A stretch of DNA of 7,966 nucleotides from Chloroflexia bacterium (GTDB lineage Bacteria; Chloroflexota; Chloroflexia; QHBQ01; JADMIH01): contig JAICKM010000301.1 in NCBI GenBank assembly GCA_025927935.1, forward strand, positions 1-7,966. Direction: 5' to 3'. Positions 1-6,115 of the stretch are shown here, piece after piece. The position numbers were made by a program, and so were the translations under genes. Below the pieces are notes generated by a model, which was given only the letters and a program-made list of their open reading frames with translations, made no database searches and had not been told where the DNA came from. Positions within the stretch are counted from its first letter, which is position 1; each line of letters begins with the position of its first letter.

Positions 1-1
1 C

Positions 2-1066
2 CTCACGTTCGTCCCCGGCACCAACCTGGACAACATCGACCACAGCCGCGCGGCGGCCATTGTGGTGGAATATGAAAACGGCCACATCGTGTCCTTCAAG
101 CTGGACGATATCCCGCTGATCAAACACCCCAACCCGCGCGGGGCCAGGACCGGGCGGCTGGACTACTATGAAATGCGCGACGGCATGGTCTATCCCATCG
201 CCTCGGGCATGATCATGTATTCGCCGCAGAATACGCCCAACCTGATCGGCTTGCGGCTCGACGCCTACGACCGCGTCGAGCAATTGCGCCAGTTGGCGCA
301 GTTGCGGTCGCTGGCCGGCACGTTCGCCAACCTGATCGCCACGAACGTGAGCGCGCTGGCGGGCGTGCACCAGGTCACGTCGAGCGGCCCCACGCCCCGG
401 CGCACGCCGCCGCCCGGCGGCGGGGACACCGAGACCGAGCCGCCCGACATCGGCGCGGAGATCGACGAGGCGTTCCGGCGCCTGCCCGCCGAGGATCCGC
501 ACAGCGGGGCCACCGCCGATCCCAACAGCCCGATCCGCTCCGACGTCATGATCGGCGGGGAACCCCAGCCCACGGGGCAGAGCAAGGGCGGCATCCCGGC
601 GTCGAAGAACCCCAAGGCCCCACCGCCCCAGGTGCTGGACGTGGGCGCGGGCGCGCAGAAGACCAATCTCGGCCTGCCGCCCGAGCGCGAACTCGTCGCC
701 GTCACCCGCTCGGATATCAGCACTGCCGGGCAACCGGACGTGGTGCTGGACGCCACCCAGCCGATCCCGCAGAACCTGCGCGGGCGCTTCACCACGCTCA
801 TGGTCAACAATCCCTACGGGTACAAGCCAAACATCGGCGCGATGCGCGAGGCCCTGGGGCCGAACGGCAAAATCATCGTGCAGGGCAACTGGGAGGCGAA
901 CAAGTACTTTCGCTCGCTGGGCACGGAGCCGGCGCCGCCCGGCATGACGCGGACCATCGAGCGCGACCTGCCGCCCTCGGCCATTCTGGGCCAGGGGTTC
1001 CGCACCAGCAGCGGCGAGAGACCGGTGCAGCCCAACGCGCGCATCACCTTCCATGTCACCCAGTAA
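2..1066 (+). CDS. Putative injection-system cargo/toxin-like protein, C-terminal part, with methyltransferase-like tail (5' end outside window)
   Basis: The frame is open from the first bases of the window, so the true start lies upstream; a GTG at 62 is only an internal possibility. About 354 residues are visible. The first ~120 form a soluble region (YENGHIVSFKLDD..., GRLDYYEMRDGMVYP). A low-complexity Pro/Gly/Thr/Glu-rich linker follows (about nt 385-625). The final ~145 residues look like a Rossmann-fold class I methyltransferase: VLDVGAGAQ at nt 632-658 resembles SAM motif I, with the last glycine replaced by Gln. LVAVTRSDI resembles strand 2, NNPYGY at 806-823 resembles the (D/N)PPY motif IV, and GPNGKIIVQG resembles strand 5. 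Tails of this kind occur on proteins linked to contractile injection systems, from family knowledge. The next gene, 145 bases downstream on the same strand, carries the DUF4157 domain, which supports that setting. Whether the tail methylates anything is unknown. The stop is TAA. Confidence 0.8.
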   Translation, partial: LTFVPGTNLDNIDHSRAAAIVVEYENGHIVSFKLDDIPLIKHPNPRGARTGRLDYYEMRDGMVYPIASGMIMYSPQNTPNLIGLRLDAYDRVEQLRQLAQLRSLAGTFANLIATNVSALAGVHQVTSSGPTPRRTPPPGGGDTETEPPDIGAEIDEAFRRLPAEDPHSGATADPNSPIRSDVMIGGEPQPTGQSKGGIPASKNPKAPPPQVLDVGAGAQKTNLGLPPERELVAVTRSDISTAGQPDVVLDATQPIPQNLRGRFTTLMVNNPYGYKPNIGAMREALGPNGKIIVQGNWEANKYFRSLGTEPAPPGMTRTIERDLPPSAILGQGFRTSSGERPVQPNARITFHVTQ

Positions 1067-1087
1067 GCCCGCCCTGGACGCACGGAT

Positions 1088-1197
1088 TTCACCGCGAAGG
1101 CGCGAAGGGCGCGAAGAATAGGATTTATATTAATGATCTCTGCGGTGCAGAATCGTCAATAAATAACCTTCGCGTCCATCGCGCCTTCGCGGTGAAT
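1088..1197. repeat. Palindromic intergenic repeat, copy A (CGCGAAGG family)
   Basis: Outer arms 1088-1117 and 1168-1197 are inverted copies matching at 27 of 30 positions, starting TTCACCGCGAAGGCGCGA. Each arm is itself built of three tandem 8-9 base CGCGAAGG-type units. The interior is AT-rich, and its centre is a small hairpin, TCTGC-GGT-GCAGA. The element occupies nearly all of the gap between the two + strand genes. Its right end abuts the ribosome binding site AAGGAG (1198-1203) of the DUF4157 gene. As RNA it would fold into one long hairpin between the two cistrons. Related copies lie at 4811, 6882 and 7683. Confidence 0.9.
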
Positions 1198-1211
1198 AAG
1201 GAGCAACGACC

Positions 1212-2837
1212 ATGCGCACCTTTACGCCAAGCCGGCAGCACGCGCCGGACCACGCGGCGGACGGCCCCACCCCGGTCCACCCGGCGGCGGGCGCCGCGCC
1301 GCCCGTCGCCGCCGCGCGGCAGACCCCGGCCCCCGGCCCCGCGCCCGCCCATGACTTCCGCCGCATCGCCGTCCATGCGCCCGCGCCGGTTCCCATCCCG
1401 GCCCAACTCACGGTCAACGCCCCCGGCGACCGCTACGAGCAGGAAGCCGACCGCGTGGCCGAGCAGGTGCTGCGCATGGCGCCGCCCGCCCCGCGCGCCG
1501 CCGCGGGCGCCCCGGCCCCGCCCCGCCCGCTGGTGCAGCGCCAACCCGTGGAGGCTACCGGCGGCCCGCCCGTCGCCGATCCGGCGCAGATCGGCGCGGT
1601 CTTGCGCGAGGGCGGGCAGCCGCTCGACGCCGCGACGCGCGCCTTCATGGAACCCCGCTTCGGGCACGACTTCAGCCGGGTGCGGGTGCATACCGATGCG
1701 CCCGCCGTGGCGTCCGCCGAGGCGCTGGCGGCGCGCGCCTACACGGCGGGCAGCCATATCGTCTTCGGCGCGGGCGAGTACGCGCCCGCGTCGCCCGGCG
1801 GGCGGCGCCTCCTGGCCCACGAGTTGACCCATGTGGCCCAGCAAGGGGCGGCGGATCGCGGGCGCCTGGGACCGGCCATCCAGCGCCAGCCGAAGACCAA
1901 GCCGCCACCCGCGAAAGCCCCGGCCTCGAAAGAGGCCCCCGCCCCGGCCAAGCAGGCGCCCGCCGCCCCGGCCAAGCAGGAAGGGACCGGCCTGAACCGC
2001 ACCCTCTTCGTGGTGCAAAACGACGTGTGGACCGCCCTTCCGGCGGAGGTCCGCGCCGCCGCCGAGCAGGAACTGAACACGCAGTTCGCCTTTGTCGGCC
2101 AGGCCCGCGGCGAGAAGGCGTTTTCGATCAAAGTGGTGACGGCGGCCCAACTGCCCGAACAGTTCGATTTCTCGGAATCGGTCGTATCGGTCATCCACGG
2201 CGACGCGGGGCAGTATGTCGATGCGGCCATGGCCGCGCAACGCGAGCAGATCCGGCGCTTTCTCGACAGCCAGCACGTCACGCCGCCCGCCGCCCCGACG
2301 GGCGCCCACCCCGCTACCGCCGACCCCTTCCACATGGGCGTGGGCAATGCCGGCAAGACGGTGTTCACGGCCAACGGCCAGACCTTCGCGCTGCCCGTCA
2401 TGGCCGGCGCCGTGAGTATCGACGAGGTGCTCGACAGCTTCTTTGAAAACATCGACTCGAATCTGGCGGACCAGTTGGAGAAGGTGCCCGGCCACGGGCG
2501 CGACCTGAGCAAGTGGCCGAAGACCATCATGTCGAAAAAGGGCAGCACAAGCTGGGCGCGCGCCGATGTCTTCGCCATGCTGGGCGGCGCGCTGGGCCGG
2601 GTCATTGCCCACGAAGCGCGCCACGAGTACATCACGGCCCACGCCAAAGCCGGCCTGGGCGGCGAGGGCGAGAACACGCCCATCATCGGCGAAAAGCATT
2701 CCCTGGAGTTCTCCAAGGACGATCAGAAGGCCATCCTGGAGCGGATTCACACGCTGGAAAAGCAACAGGGCAACGCCCGCGTCGTGCCCACGTTCCCGCA
2801 GAGCCTGCGCAGCCGCCCGGAGGACTTTCCGTTCTAG
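1212..2837 (+). CDS. DUF4157 (eCIS core) domain protein with a second C-terminal HExxH motif
   Basis: 541 residues. The ATG at 1212 has AAGGAG (1198-1203) with an 8-base spacer. A short leader module (residues 48-89, HDFRRIAVH...GDRYEQEADRVAEQVLRM) has the usual DUF4157 N-terminal signature. The core domain spans about 130-211: LDAATRAFMEPRFGHDFSRV, then HTDAPA, and a terminal LAHELTHVAQQ with H203-E204-x-x-H207. VQRQP (108-112) and IQRQP (223-227) flank the core. A Pro/Ala/Lys linker (227-258) leads to an unrecognised C-terminal domain (259-541) that holds HEARH at 467-471, a second zinc-metallopeptidase-like motif. A third metal ligand was not identified. Known for the family: DUF4157 marks cargo and accessory proteins of extracellular contractile injection systems, with proposed roles in loading or processing. 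Inferred here: the C-terminal domain is the variable effector part, possibly a peptidase. No signal peptide is seen. The gene before it is probably related in function. Confidence 0.88.
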   Translation: MRTFTPSRQHAPDHAADGPTPVHPAAGAAPPVAAARQTPAPGPAPAHDFRRIAVHAPAPVPIPAQLTVNAPGDRYEQEADRVAEQVLRMAPPAPRAAAGAPAPPRPLVQRQPVEATGGPPVADPAQIGAVLREGGQPLDAATRAFMEPRFGHDFSRVRVHTDAPAVASAEALAARAYTAGSHIVFGAGEYAPASPGGRRLLAHELTHVAQQGAADRGRLGPAIQRQPKTKPPPAKAPASKEAPAPAKQAPAAPAKQEGTGLNRTLFVVQNDVWTALPAEVRAAAEQELNTQFAFVGQARGEKAFSIKVVTAAQLPEQFDFSESVVSVIHGDAGQYVDAAMAAQREQIRRFLDSQHVTPPAAPTGAHPATADPFHMGVGNAGKTVFTANGQTFALPVMAGAVSIDEVLDSFFENIDSNLADQLEKVPGHGRDLSKWPKTIMSKKGSTSWARADVFAMLGGALGRVIAHEARHEYITAHAKAGLGGEGENTPIIGEKHSLEFSKDDQKAILERIHTLEKQQGNARVVPTFPQSLRSRPEDFPF

Positions 2838-2853
2838 CGGCGGGCGGGCCAAC

Positions 2854-2880
2854 GGAGTGCTGAGTGCTGAGTGCTGAGTA
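2854..2880. repeat. 7-bp tandem repeat (TGAGTGC, about 4 units)
   Basis: Directly after the DUF4157 gene, the unit TGAGTGC is repeated with one altered first base (GGAGTGC) and an incomplete last unit (TGAGTA). It is noncoding and lies in a convergent gap. Such short arrays can change copy number by slippage; no function is evident. Confidence 0.85.
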
Positions 2881-2937
2881 CGACCCGTGACGATGCGTGA
2901 CGGCGCGGGCCGGGGGAGACGGGTGTGGGGCGACGGG

Positions 2938-2980
2938 CCTAACCCCCCGGCCCCCTTCCCCCACCGGGAAGGGGGAGATG
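2938..2980. repeat. CCTAACCCCCC-type hairpin repeat, possible bidirectional terminator
   Basis: The element begins CCTAACCCCCC and contains a perfect 10-bp stem: CCCCCTTCCC (2951-2960) pairs with GGGAAGGGGG (2966-2975) around a 5-base loop. It sits between the convergent DUF4157 gene and the propeller gene, so it could act as a bidirectional transcription barrier, although it lacks a U-tract. It shares ends and stem with the element at 6011-6115. Short ORFs running through it are repeat translations, not genes. Confidence 0.7.
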
Positions 2981-3063
2981 GGGGCGCGGCGACGGGTTGG
3001 GGCGGACCGGCGCGGGGCTGCCGGCCTTTTGCTTATTCCGGGCGCTGGACCAGCGCGGGCGGG

Positions 3064-4710
3064 TCAGCCTGCCTGGTGGCCGCCGCCCGACTCCAGCAGC
3101 CGCTGCACCGCTTGGCGCGCCGCCCGGCGCAACTCTTCCTGGCGCTCGGCGGGCGCGTGGCCTCCCTCCTCGTAGGCGACCAGCGCGTTGACTGCCTCCA
3201 CCAGCGGGCCGCGCGGCGGCACGATCTTGAGATGGCCGCCCACGATGATGAGCAGCGTGCCGTCGGCCAGGCTGCCGCCGAGCACGGTGCCCACCAGTTC
3301 CGGCACATGTGGGCAGGTCACCCGCTTCGTGGCGACCCGGTCGAAGAACAACTCCTGCACGCCGGTGCGGGTGTCGGTCCACAGCAGGGCAAAATCCTCC
3401 TCGCCGGCGTCGAGGCCGAAATACTCGCCGATGAAGTCGAGGTTCGGGTCGCCGTGCGAGTGCGGCGCGTTAATCAGCGGGTCCCAGGGGCGGTCGGTGA
3501 CGGTGATGAAGTCGTCGAACGTGGCGCCGTCGTCCCAGGAGCCGGCCAACTGCACCCGGATGCGGCGCCCGCCCGGCTCCGGGCCGTAGACGTAGAACGC
3601 GCACCCGATGACGCCCGTGCCCGTGGCCGCGATCTGCGGGTGAAAGCACTGGTACTCGCCGTAGGACACGTTGGGCAGCAGCGACTGGCCGGCGAGCGGG
3701 CCTTCCCAGGTCAGGCCGCTGTCCAGCGAGCGGCGATAGTAGATGCGGCTATGCCCCTCGCGCATATCGGCCCAGGTCACCACCAGGATGTGCCCCGACG
3801 CGACGCAATCGTTGACGAGCGTGAGCACGCGGAACCGGGCGTCGGGGAAATGCGGAAAGTCGCCGTAGTAATTTGACGGCAGGTGGCCGGTCAGGCTCAC
3901 CATCCCGTCCACCACGGCGCGCGGCGGGCTGAAGCTCGCGCCGCCGTCGGTCGAGCGCACGTACCAGATCTCGGCGTTGCCGGGGTAGTGCCAGAGCACA
4001 TGCACGGTGCCGTCCGCGGAGACGGCCAGTTCGGGCGCAAACGAGGTGGCGATGCCCGGAATAACCCCCGGCGGCCCATTGCCCGGCCCTTTCCAGGTCA
4101 CGCCGTGGTCGCTGGAGCGCGCAAACTTGGGCGGCGCGTTGGCGCCCCACACGACGTAGACGTTGCCGTAGAAGGGGCTGTGCCGGTTGTTGTCGCAGAC
4201 CACGCATTGCTTGTCATCCACCGCGTCCAGGTCGAGGGGCCGGGGCGCTTCCCAGGTCTGCCCGCCGTCCTGGGAGCGGTACGCATACATGCCCACGGCG
4301 TCCAGGCTGCTGGAGGTGCCTTGCTTCGCGGGGACCAGCTTATCCGGCTCGGCAATCAAGAAGGCGTTGCCGAAACTGTCAAAGGCCACCCATGGGTCGG
4401 TCAGGCAATCCCACGCCGGGTCCACCGGCAGGGCAGCTTCCCCCCAGGTCTGGCCGCCGTCAAAGGTGTAGACGACGCCGATCTTGAAGAGGTAGGCGTC
4501 CGGGTTGGTGAACTTCTTCGACGCCCCGACCATATTGCGCGGGTTCCGCGGGTTGATGGCGATGGAGGACTCGCTCCGGGACTGCTGGAGCGTGCTCACC
4601 GTCGCCCGCCGGTTGCCGGTGGGGAACAAGCCCGGCTGCACATTGCACAGGCTGAACCGGTTGAGGGCGGCGACATCCGCAAAGGCGGCTTTGCTAAAGT
4701 CAATCGGCAT
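3064..4710 (-). CDS. Six-Asp-box (BNR/sialidase-like) beta-propeller protein
   Basis: 548 residues. The ATG at 4710-4708 is preceded by AAAGGAG (4723-4717) with a 6-base spacer. Six Asp-box motifs of the form S/T-x-D-x-G-x-T/S-W/F are visible: residues 82-89 TFDGGQTW, 146-153 SQDGGQTW, 199-206 SSDHGVTW, 253-260 STDGGASF, 328-335 SLDSGLTW and 391-398 SWDDGATF. WADMREG and WTDTRTG mark further blade ends. This fits a six-bladed sialidase-type propeller. No FRIP/YRIP motif or clear arginine triad was found, so true sialidase activity is doubtful; it may be a glycan-binding or scaffold protein. After about residue 460 comes a ~90-residue tail with LADGTLLIIVGG and a charged helix (AERQEELRRAARQAVQRLLE). 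No N-terminal signal peptide is seen (MPIDFSKAAFADVAALNRF), which is unusual for this family. The gene converges on the DUF4157 gene and diverges from the hydrolase gene. Confidence 0.85.
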   Translation of the reverse strand: MPIDFSKAAFADVAALNRFSLCNVQPGLFPTGNRRATVSTLQQSRSESSIAINPRNPRNMVGASKKFTNPDAYLFKIGVVYTFDGGQTWGEAALPVDPAWDCLTDPWVAFDSFGNAFLIAEPDKLVPAKQGTSSSLDAVGMYAYRSQDGGQTWEAPRPLDLDAVDDKQCVVCDNNRHSPFYGNVYVVWGANAPPKFARSSDHGVTWKGPGNGPPGVIPGIATSFAPELAVSADGTVHVLWHYPGNAEIWYVRSTDGGASFSPPRAVVDGMVSLTGHLPSNYYGDFPHFPDARFRVLTLVNDCVASGHILVVTWADMREGHSRIYYRRSLDSGLTWEGPLAGQSLLPNVSYGEYQCFHPQIAATGTGVIGCAFYVYGPEPGGRRIRVQLAGSWDDGATFDDFITVTDRPWDPLINAPHSHGDPNLDFIGEYFGLDAGEEDFALLWTDTRTGVQELFFDRVATKRVTCPHVPELVGTVLGGSLADGTLLIIVGGHLKIVPPRGPLVEAVNALVAYEEGGHAPAERQEELRRAARQAVQRLLESGGGHQAG

Positions 4711-4735
4711 TGTATACTCCTTTCACTGCCCGGCT

Positions 4736-4764
4736 ATTATAGTTCTATCGCGACCCGGATGCAA
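4736..4764 (-). promoter_or_regulatory. Candidate sigma70-type promoter of the propeller gene
   Basis: Read on the - strand, TTGCAT (4764-4759), a 17-base spacer and a perfect TATAAT (4741-4736) precede the gene. The predicted transcript starts near 4729, giving a ~19-base leader that just includes the AAAGGAG ribosome binding site. Only three of six -35 bases match consensus; the call rests on the -10 and the spacing. Confidence 0.6.
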
Positions 4765-4810
4765 TCACCCGTTCTGGGCGGGTCCTGCTCCGCTCACAAG
4801 CGACGTTTAC

Positions 4811-4885
4811 CACCGGGAAGACGCGAAGGACGCGCAGATTATGGCTCATATCAACAATCTTCTTGTTCTTCGCGCCTTCGCGGTC
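4811..4885. repeat. Palindromic intergenic repeat, copy B (CGCGAAGG family)
   Basis: The left arm ACCGGGAAGACGCGAAG (4812-4828) is the near reverse complement of CTTCGCGCCTTCGCGGT (4868-4884), with a ~39-base interior. It lies between the two divergent promoters, 30 bases upstream of the -35 of the rightward one. It is shorter and more diverged than copy A. Confidence 0.8.
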
Positions 4886-4914
4886 GATTTATGAATGGAT
4901 GTGGGCCGGATGTG

Positions 4915-4944
4915 TTGACTCCGGCCCGGCGCGGGATCTATAAT
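4915..4944 (+). promoter_or_regulatory. Strong sigma70-type promoter upstream of the hydrolase gene
   Basis: TTGACT (4915-4920), an 18-base spacer and TATAAT (4939-4944) give 11 of 12 consensus bases, the best promoter match in the window. The start of transcription is expected near 4951. The leader before the hydrolase ATG would then be ~236 bases, long and GC-rich, with two tiny ORFs in it. Confidence 0.75.
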
Positions 4945-4969
4945 CCAACCTAAGAGGACGCTTCTCCCC

Positions 4970-5023
4970 ATGCCTCAGGCGGTGCTGCCACCCCTTCTCC
5001 CTTCTCCGCCCGCCCCTCTATGA
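4970..5023 (+). CDS. Possible 17-codon leader ORF
   Basis: This ATG lies about 20 bases after the predicted transcription start. It encodes a 17-residue Pro/Leu-rich peptide (MPQAVLPPLLPSPPAPL). An AGAGGA lies 11 bases upstream, a poor spacing. Its TGA overlaps the next ATG as ATGA. It is real only if the overlap chain to the hydrolase is functional; otherwise it is a chance ORF in a pyrimidine-rich leader. Confidence 0.15.
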   Translation: MPQAVLPPLLPSPPAPL

Positions 5024-5190
5024 CTGATCCATGGGCGCGCCGTCAGGCGGGCGCCGATGTGGCCTCCGGGGAGCCGGACGGGGGGATCTGCCAGGTGCGG
5101 GCGGGAGGGGCCGCGCCGGGGCCTACGCATTTTGCCGGGGCCGGGGTCACGACCGGGCCGCGGGGCCGGCAACAGGAGCAACGACAATGA
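5020..5190 (+). CDS. Possible 56-residue ORF overlapping the hydrolase start
   Basis: It opens with ATGACTGATCC, overlaps the preceding tiny ORF as ATGA, and ends with a TGA that overlaps the hydrolase ATG, again as ATGA. The predicted protein is Gly/Ala-rich and soluble (MTDPWARRQAGADVASG...). About three quarters of codons end in G or C, though GC-rich noncoding DNA would give much the same. No clear ribosome binding site precedes it and I recognise no family. It could be a translationally coupled leader, a relic of an older gene, or chance. Confidence 0.22.
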   Translation: MTDPWARRQAGADVASGEPDGGICQVRAGGAAPGPTHFAGAGVTTGPRGRQQEQRQ

Positions 5191-6014
5191 GCAAGACCAT
5201 TGTGTTCGTGCATGGCGCCTGGCTGACTTCCCTCTCGTGGGAGAATTTCCTGCCCTATTTCACGGCCAAAGGCTACACCTGCCAGGCCCCGGAATGGCCG
5301 CTACGCGATAAGTCCGTCGCGGAGCTGCGGCAGCACACCCCGCCCGCCCTGGCCGAGATCGGCGTCAAGGAGCTGACCGATCACTACGAGGCGATCATCC
5401 GCGCCCTGCCCGAACCGCCGATCCTGATCGGCCATTCGTTCGGCGGGCTGATCGTGCAGCAATTGCTGGACCGTGGCGTGGGGCGCGCCGGGGTCGCGCT
5501 CGACTCGGTGGCGCCGGAAGGCGTGTTCGCGCTCGACTGGTCGGTGCTGAAGGCCAACGCGAGCGTCCTGCTCAAGTGGATGGCCTGGGGCCAGGTGGTG
5601 CACATGACCCAGGCGGAGTTCGCCTACGCCTTCACCAACACCTTCCCGGTGGAGCAGCAGCAGTACTACTACACGAACTATGTGGTGCCGGAGAGCGGGC
5701 GGCTCTTCTTCCAGGCAGCCTTCGCCCAGTTGGACCCGCATCACGCCCTGCACGTCAACTTCAAGAACCACGCCCGCGCGCCGCTGCTGCTGATCGCGGG
5801 CGAGAAGGATCACCTGATCCCGCCGCACGTGACGAAGTCGAACTACGATCACTACAAGGACTCGAAGGCGCGCACCGACCTGCACGAGTTTGCCGGGCGC
5901 CCGCACCTGCTCATCGCCGGCAAAGGCTGGGAGGAGGTCGCCGCCTACATCGCGGGCTGGCTGGACGCGCTCCCCGCGGCGGCCACGCGCCAACCGGTTC
6001 AGGCGGCGGGCTAA
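5187..6014 (+). CDS. Alpha/beta hydrolase
   Basis: 275 residues, a normal length for a single-domain alpha/beta hydrolase. The ATG at 5187 has AGGAG (5174-5178) with an 8-base spacer, and the protein opens straight into strand and oxyanion motif (MSKTIVFVHGAW). An upstream in-frame ATG at 5031 would add 52 Gly/Arg-rich residues and is not favoured. The nucleophile elbow is GHSFGG with Ser84, the acid is probably Asp208 (AGEKDHLIP) and the base His240 (GRPHLLIAG). A cap region with aromatic residues (EQQQYYYTNYV, ~156-166) lies between strands 6 and 7. There is no signal peptide, so it is probably cytoplasmic. The substrate cannot be read from the sequence; esters or related small molecules are typical. 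The stop TAA is the end of the repeat that begins at 6011. Confidence 0.92.
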   Translation: MSKTIVFVHGAWLTSLSWENFLPYFTAKGYTCQAPEWPLRDKSVAELRQHTPPALAEIGVKELTDHYEAIIRALPEPPILIGHSFGGLIVQQLLDRGVGRAGVALDSVAPEGVFALDWSVLKANASVLLKWMAWGQVVHMTQAEFAYAFTNTFPVEQQQYYYTNYVVPESGRLFFQAAFAQLDPHHALHVNFKNHARAPLLLIAGEKDHLIPPHVTKSNYDHYKDSKARTDLHEFAGRPHLLIAGKGWEEVAAYIAGWLDALPAAATRQPVQAAG

Positions 6015-6115
6015 CCTCTCCCCCGGCCCCTCCCGTCACGGGGGGAGATCGCTAGCCCGGTCCGCGGCGGCGTCGCCCCCCTTCCCGCCGCGGGAAGGGG
6101 GGTTGGGGGGTTAGG
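6011..6115. repeat. Composite CCTAACC-ended repeat filling a convergent gap; probable bidirectional terminator
   Basis: The block starts CTAACC (6011-6016) and ends GGTTAGG (6109-6115), its inverted counterpart. Inside are two hairpins: TCTCCCCC (6017-6024) with GGGGGAGA (6041-6048), and a perfect 12-bp stem, CCCCCCTTCCCG (6076-6087) with CGGGAAGGGGGG (6091-6102), around a 3-base loop. The ends provide the TAA stop codons of both flanking convergent genes. Location and stems suggest transcription termination in both directions, although no U-tract follows. Confidence 0.8.

Noticed and set aside
1125..2852. A 575-codon open frame on the - strand opposite the DUF4157 gene
   Set aside because: Its translation is Arg/Gly/Ala-rich with no recognisable domain. 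The + strand frame has DUF4157 motifs and a ribosome binding site. Long antisense frames are expected in GC-rich coding DNA.
3064..4710. Calling the propeller protein an exo-alpha-sialidase
   Set aside because: Asp boxes occur in many non-sialidase propellers, and neither the FRIP motif nor an arginine triad could be identified.
2887..4953. Two long + strand open frames (2887-3876 and 3883-4953) opposite the propeller gene
   Set aside because: They lie antisense to six Asp-box motifs, read through repeats, and have no family signature.
5031..5186. Extended hydrolase start at ATG 5031
   Set aside because: It would add 52 Gly/Arg-rich residues ahead of the first core strand. The ATG at 5187 has a well-spaced AGGAG and gives the normal family length.
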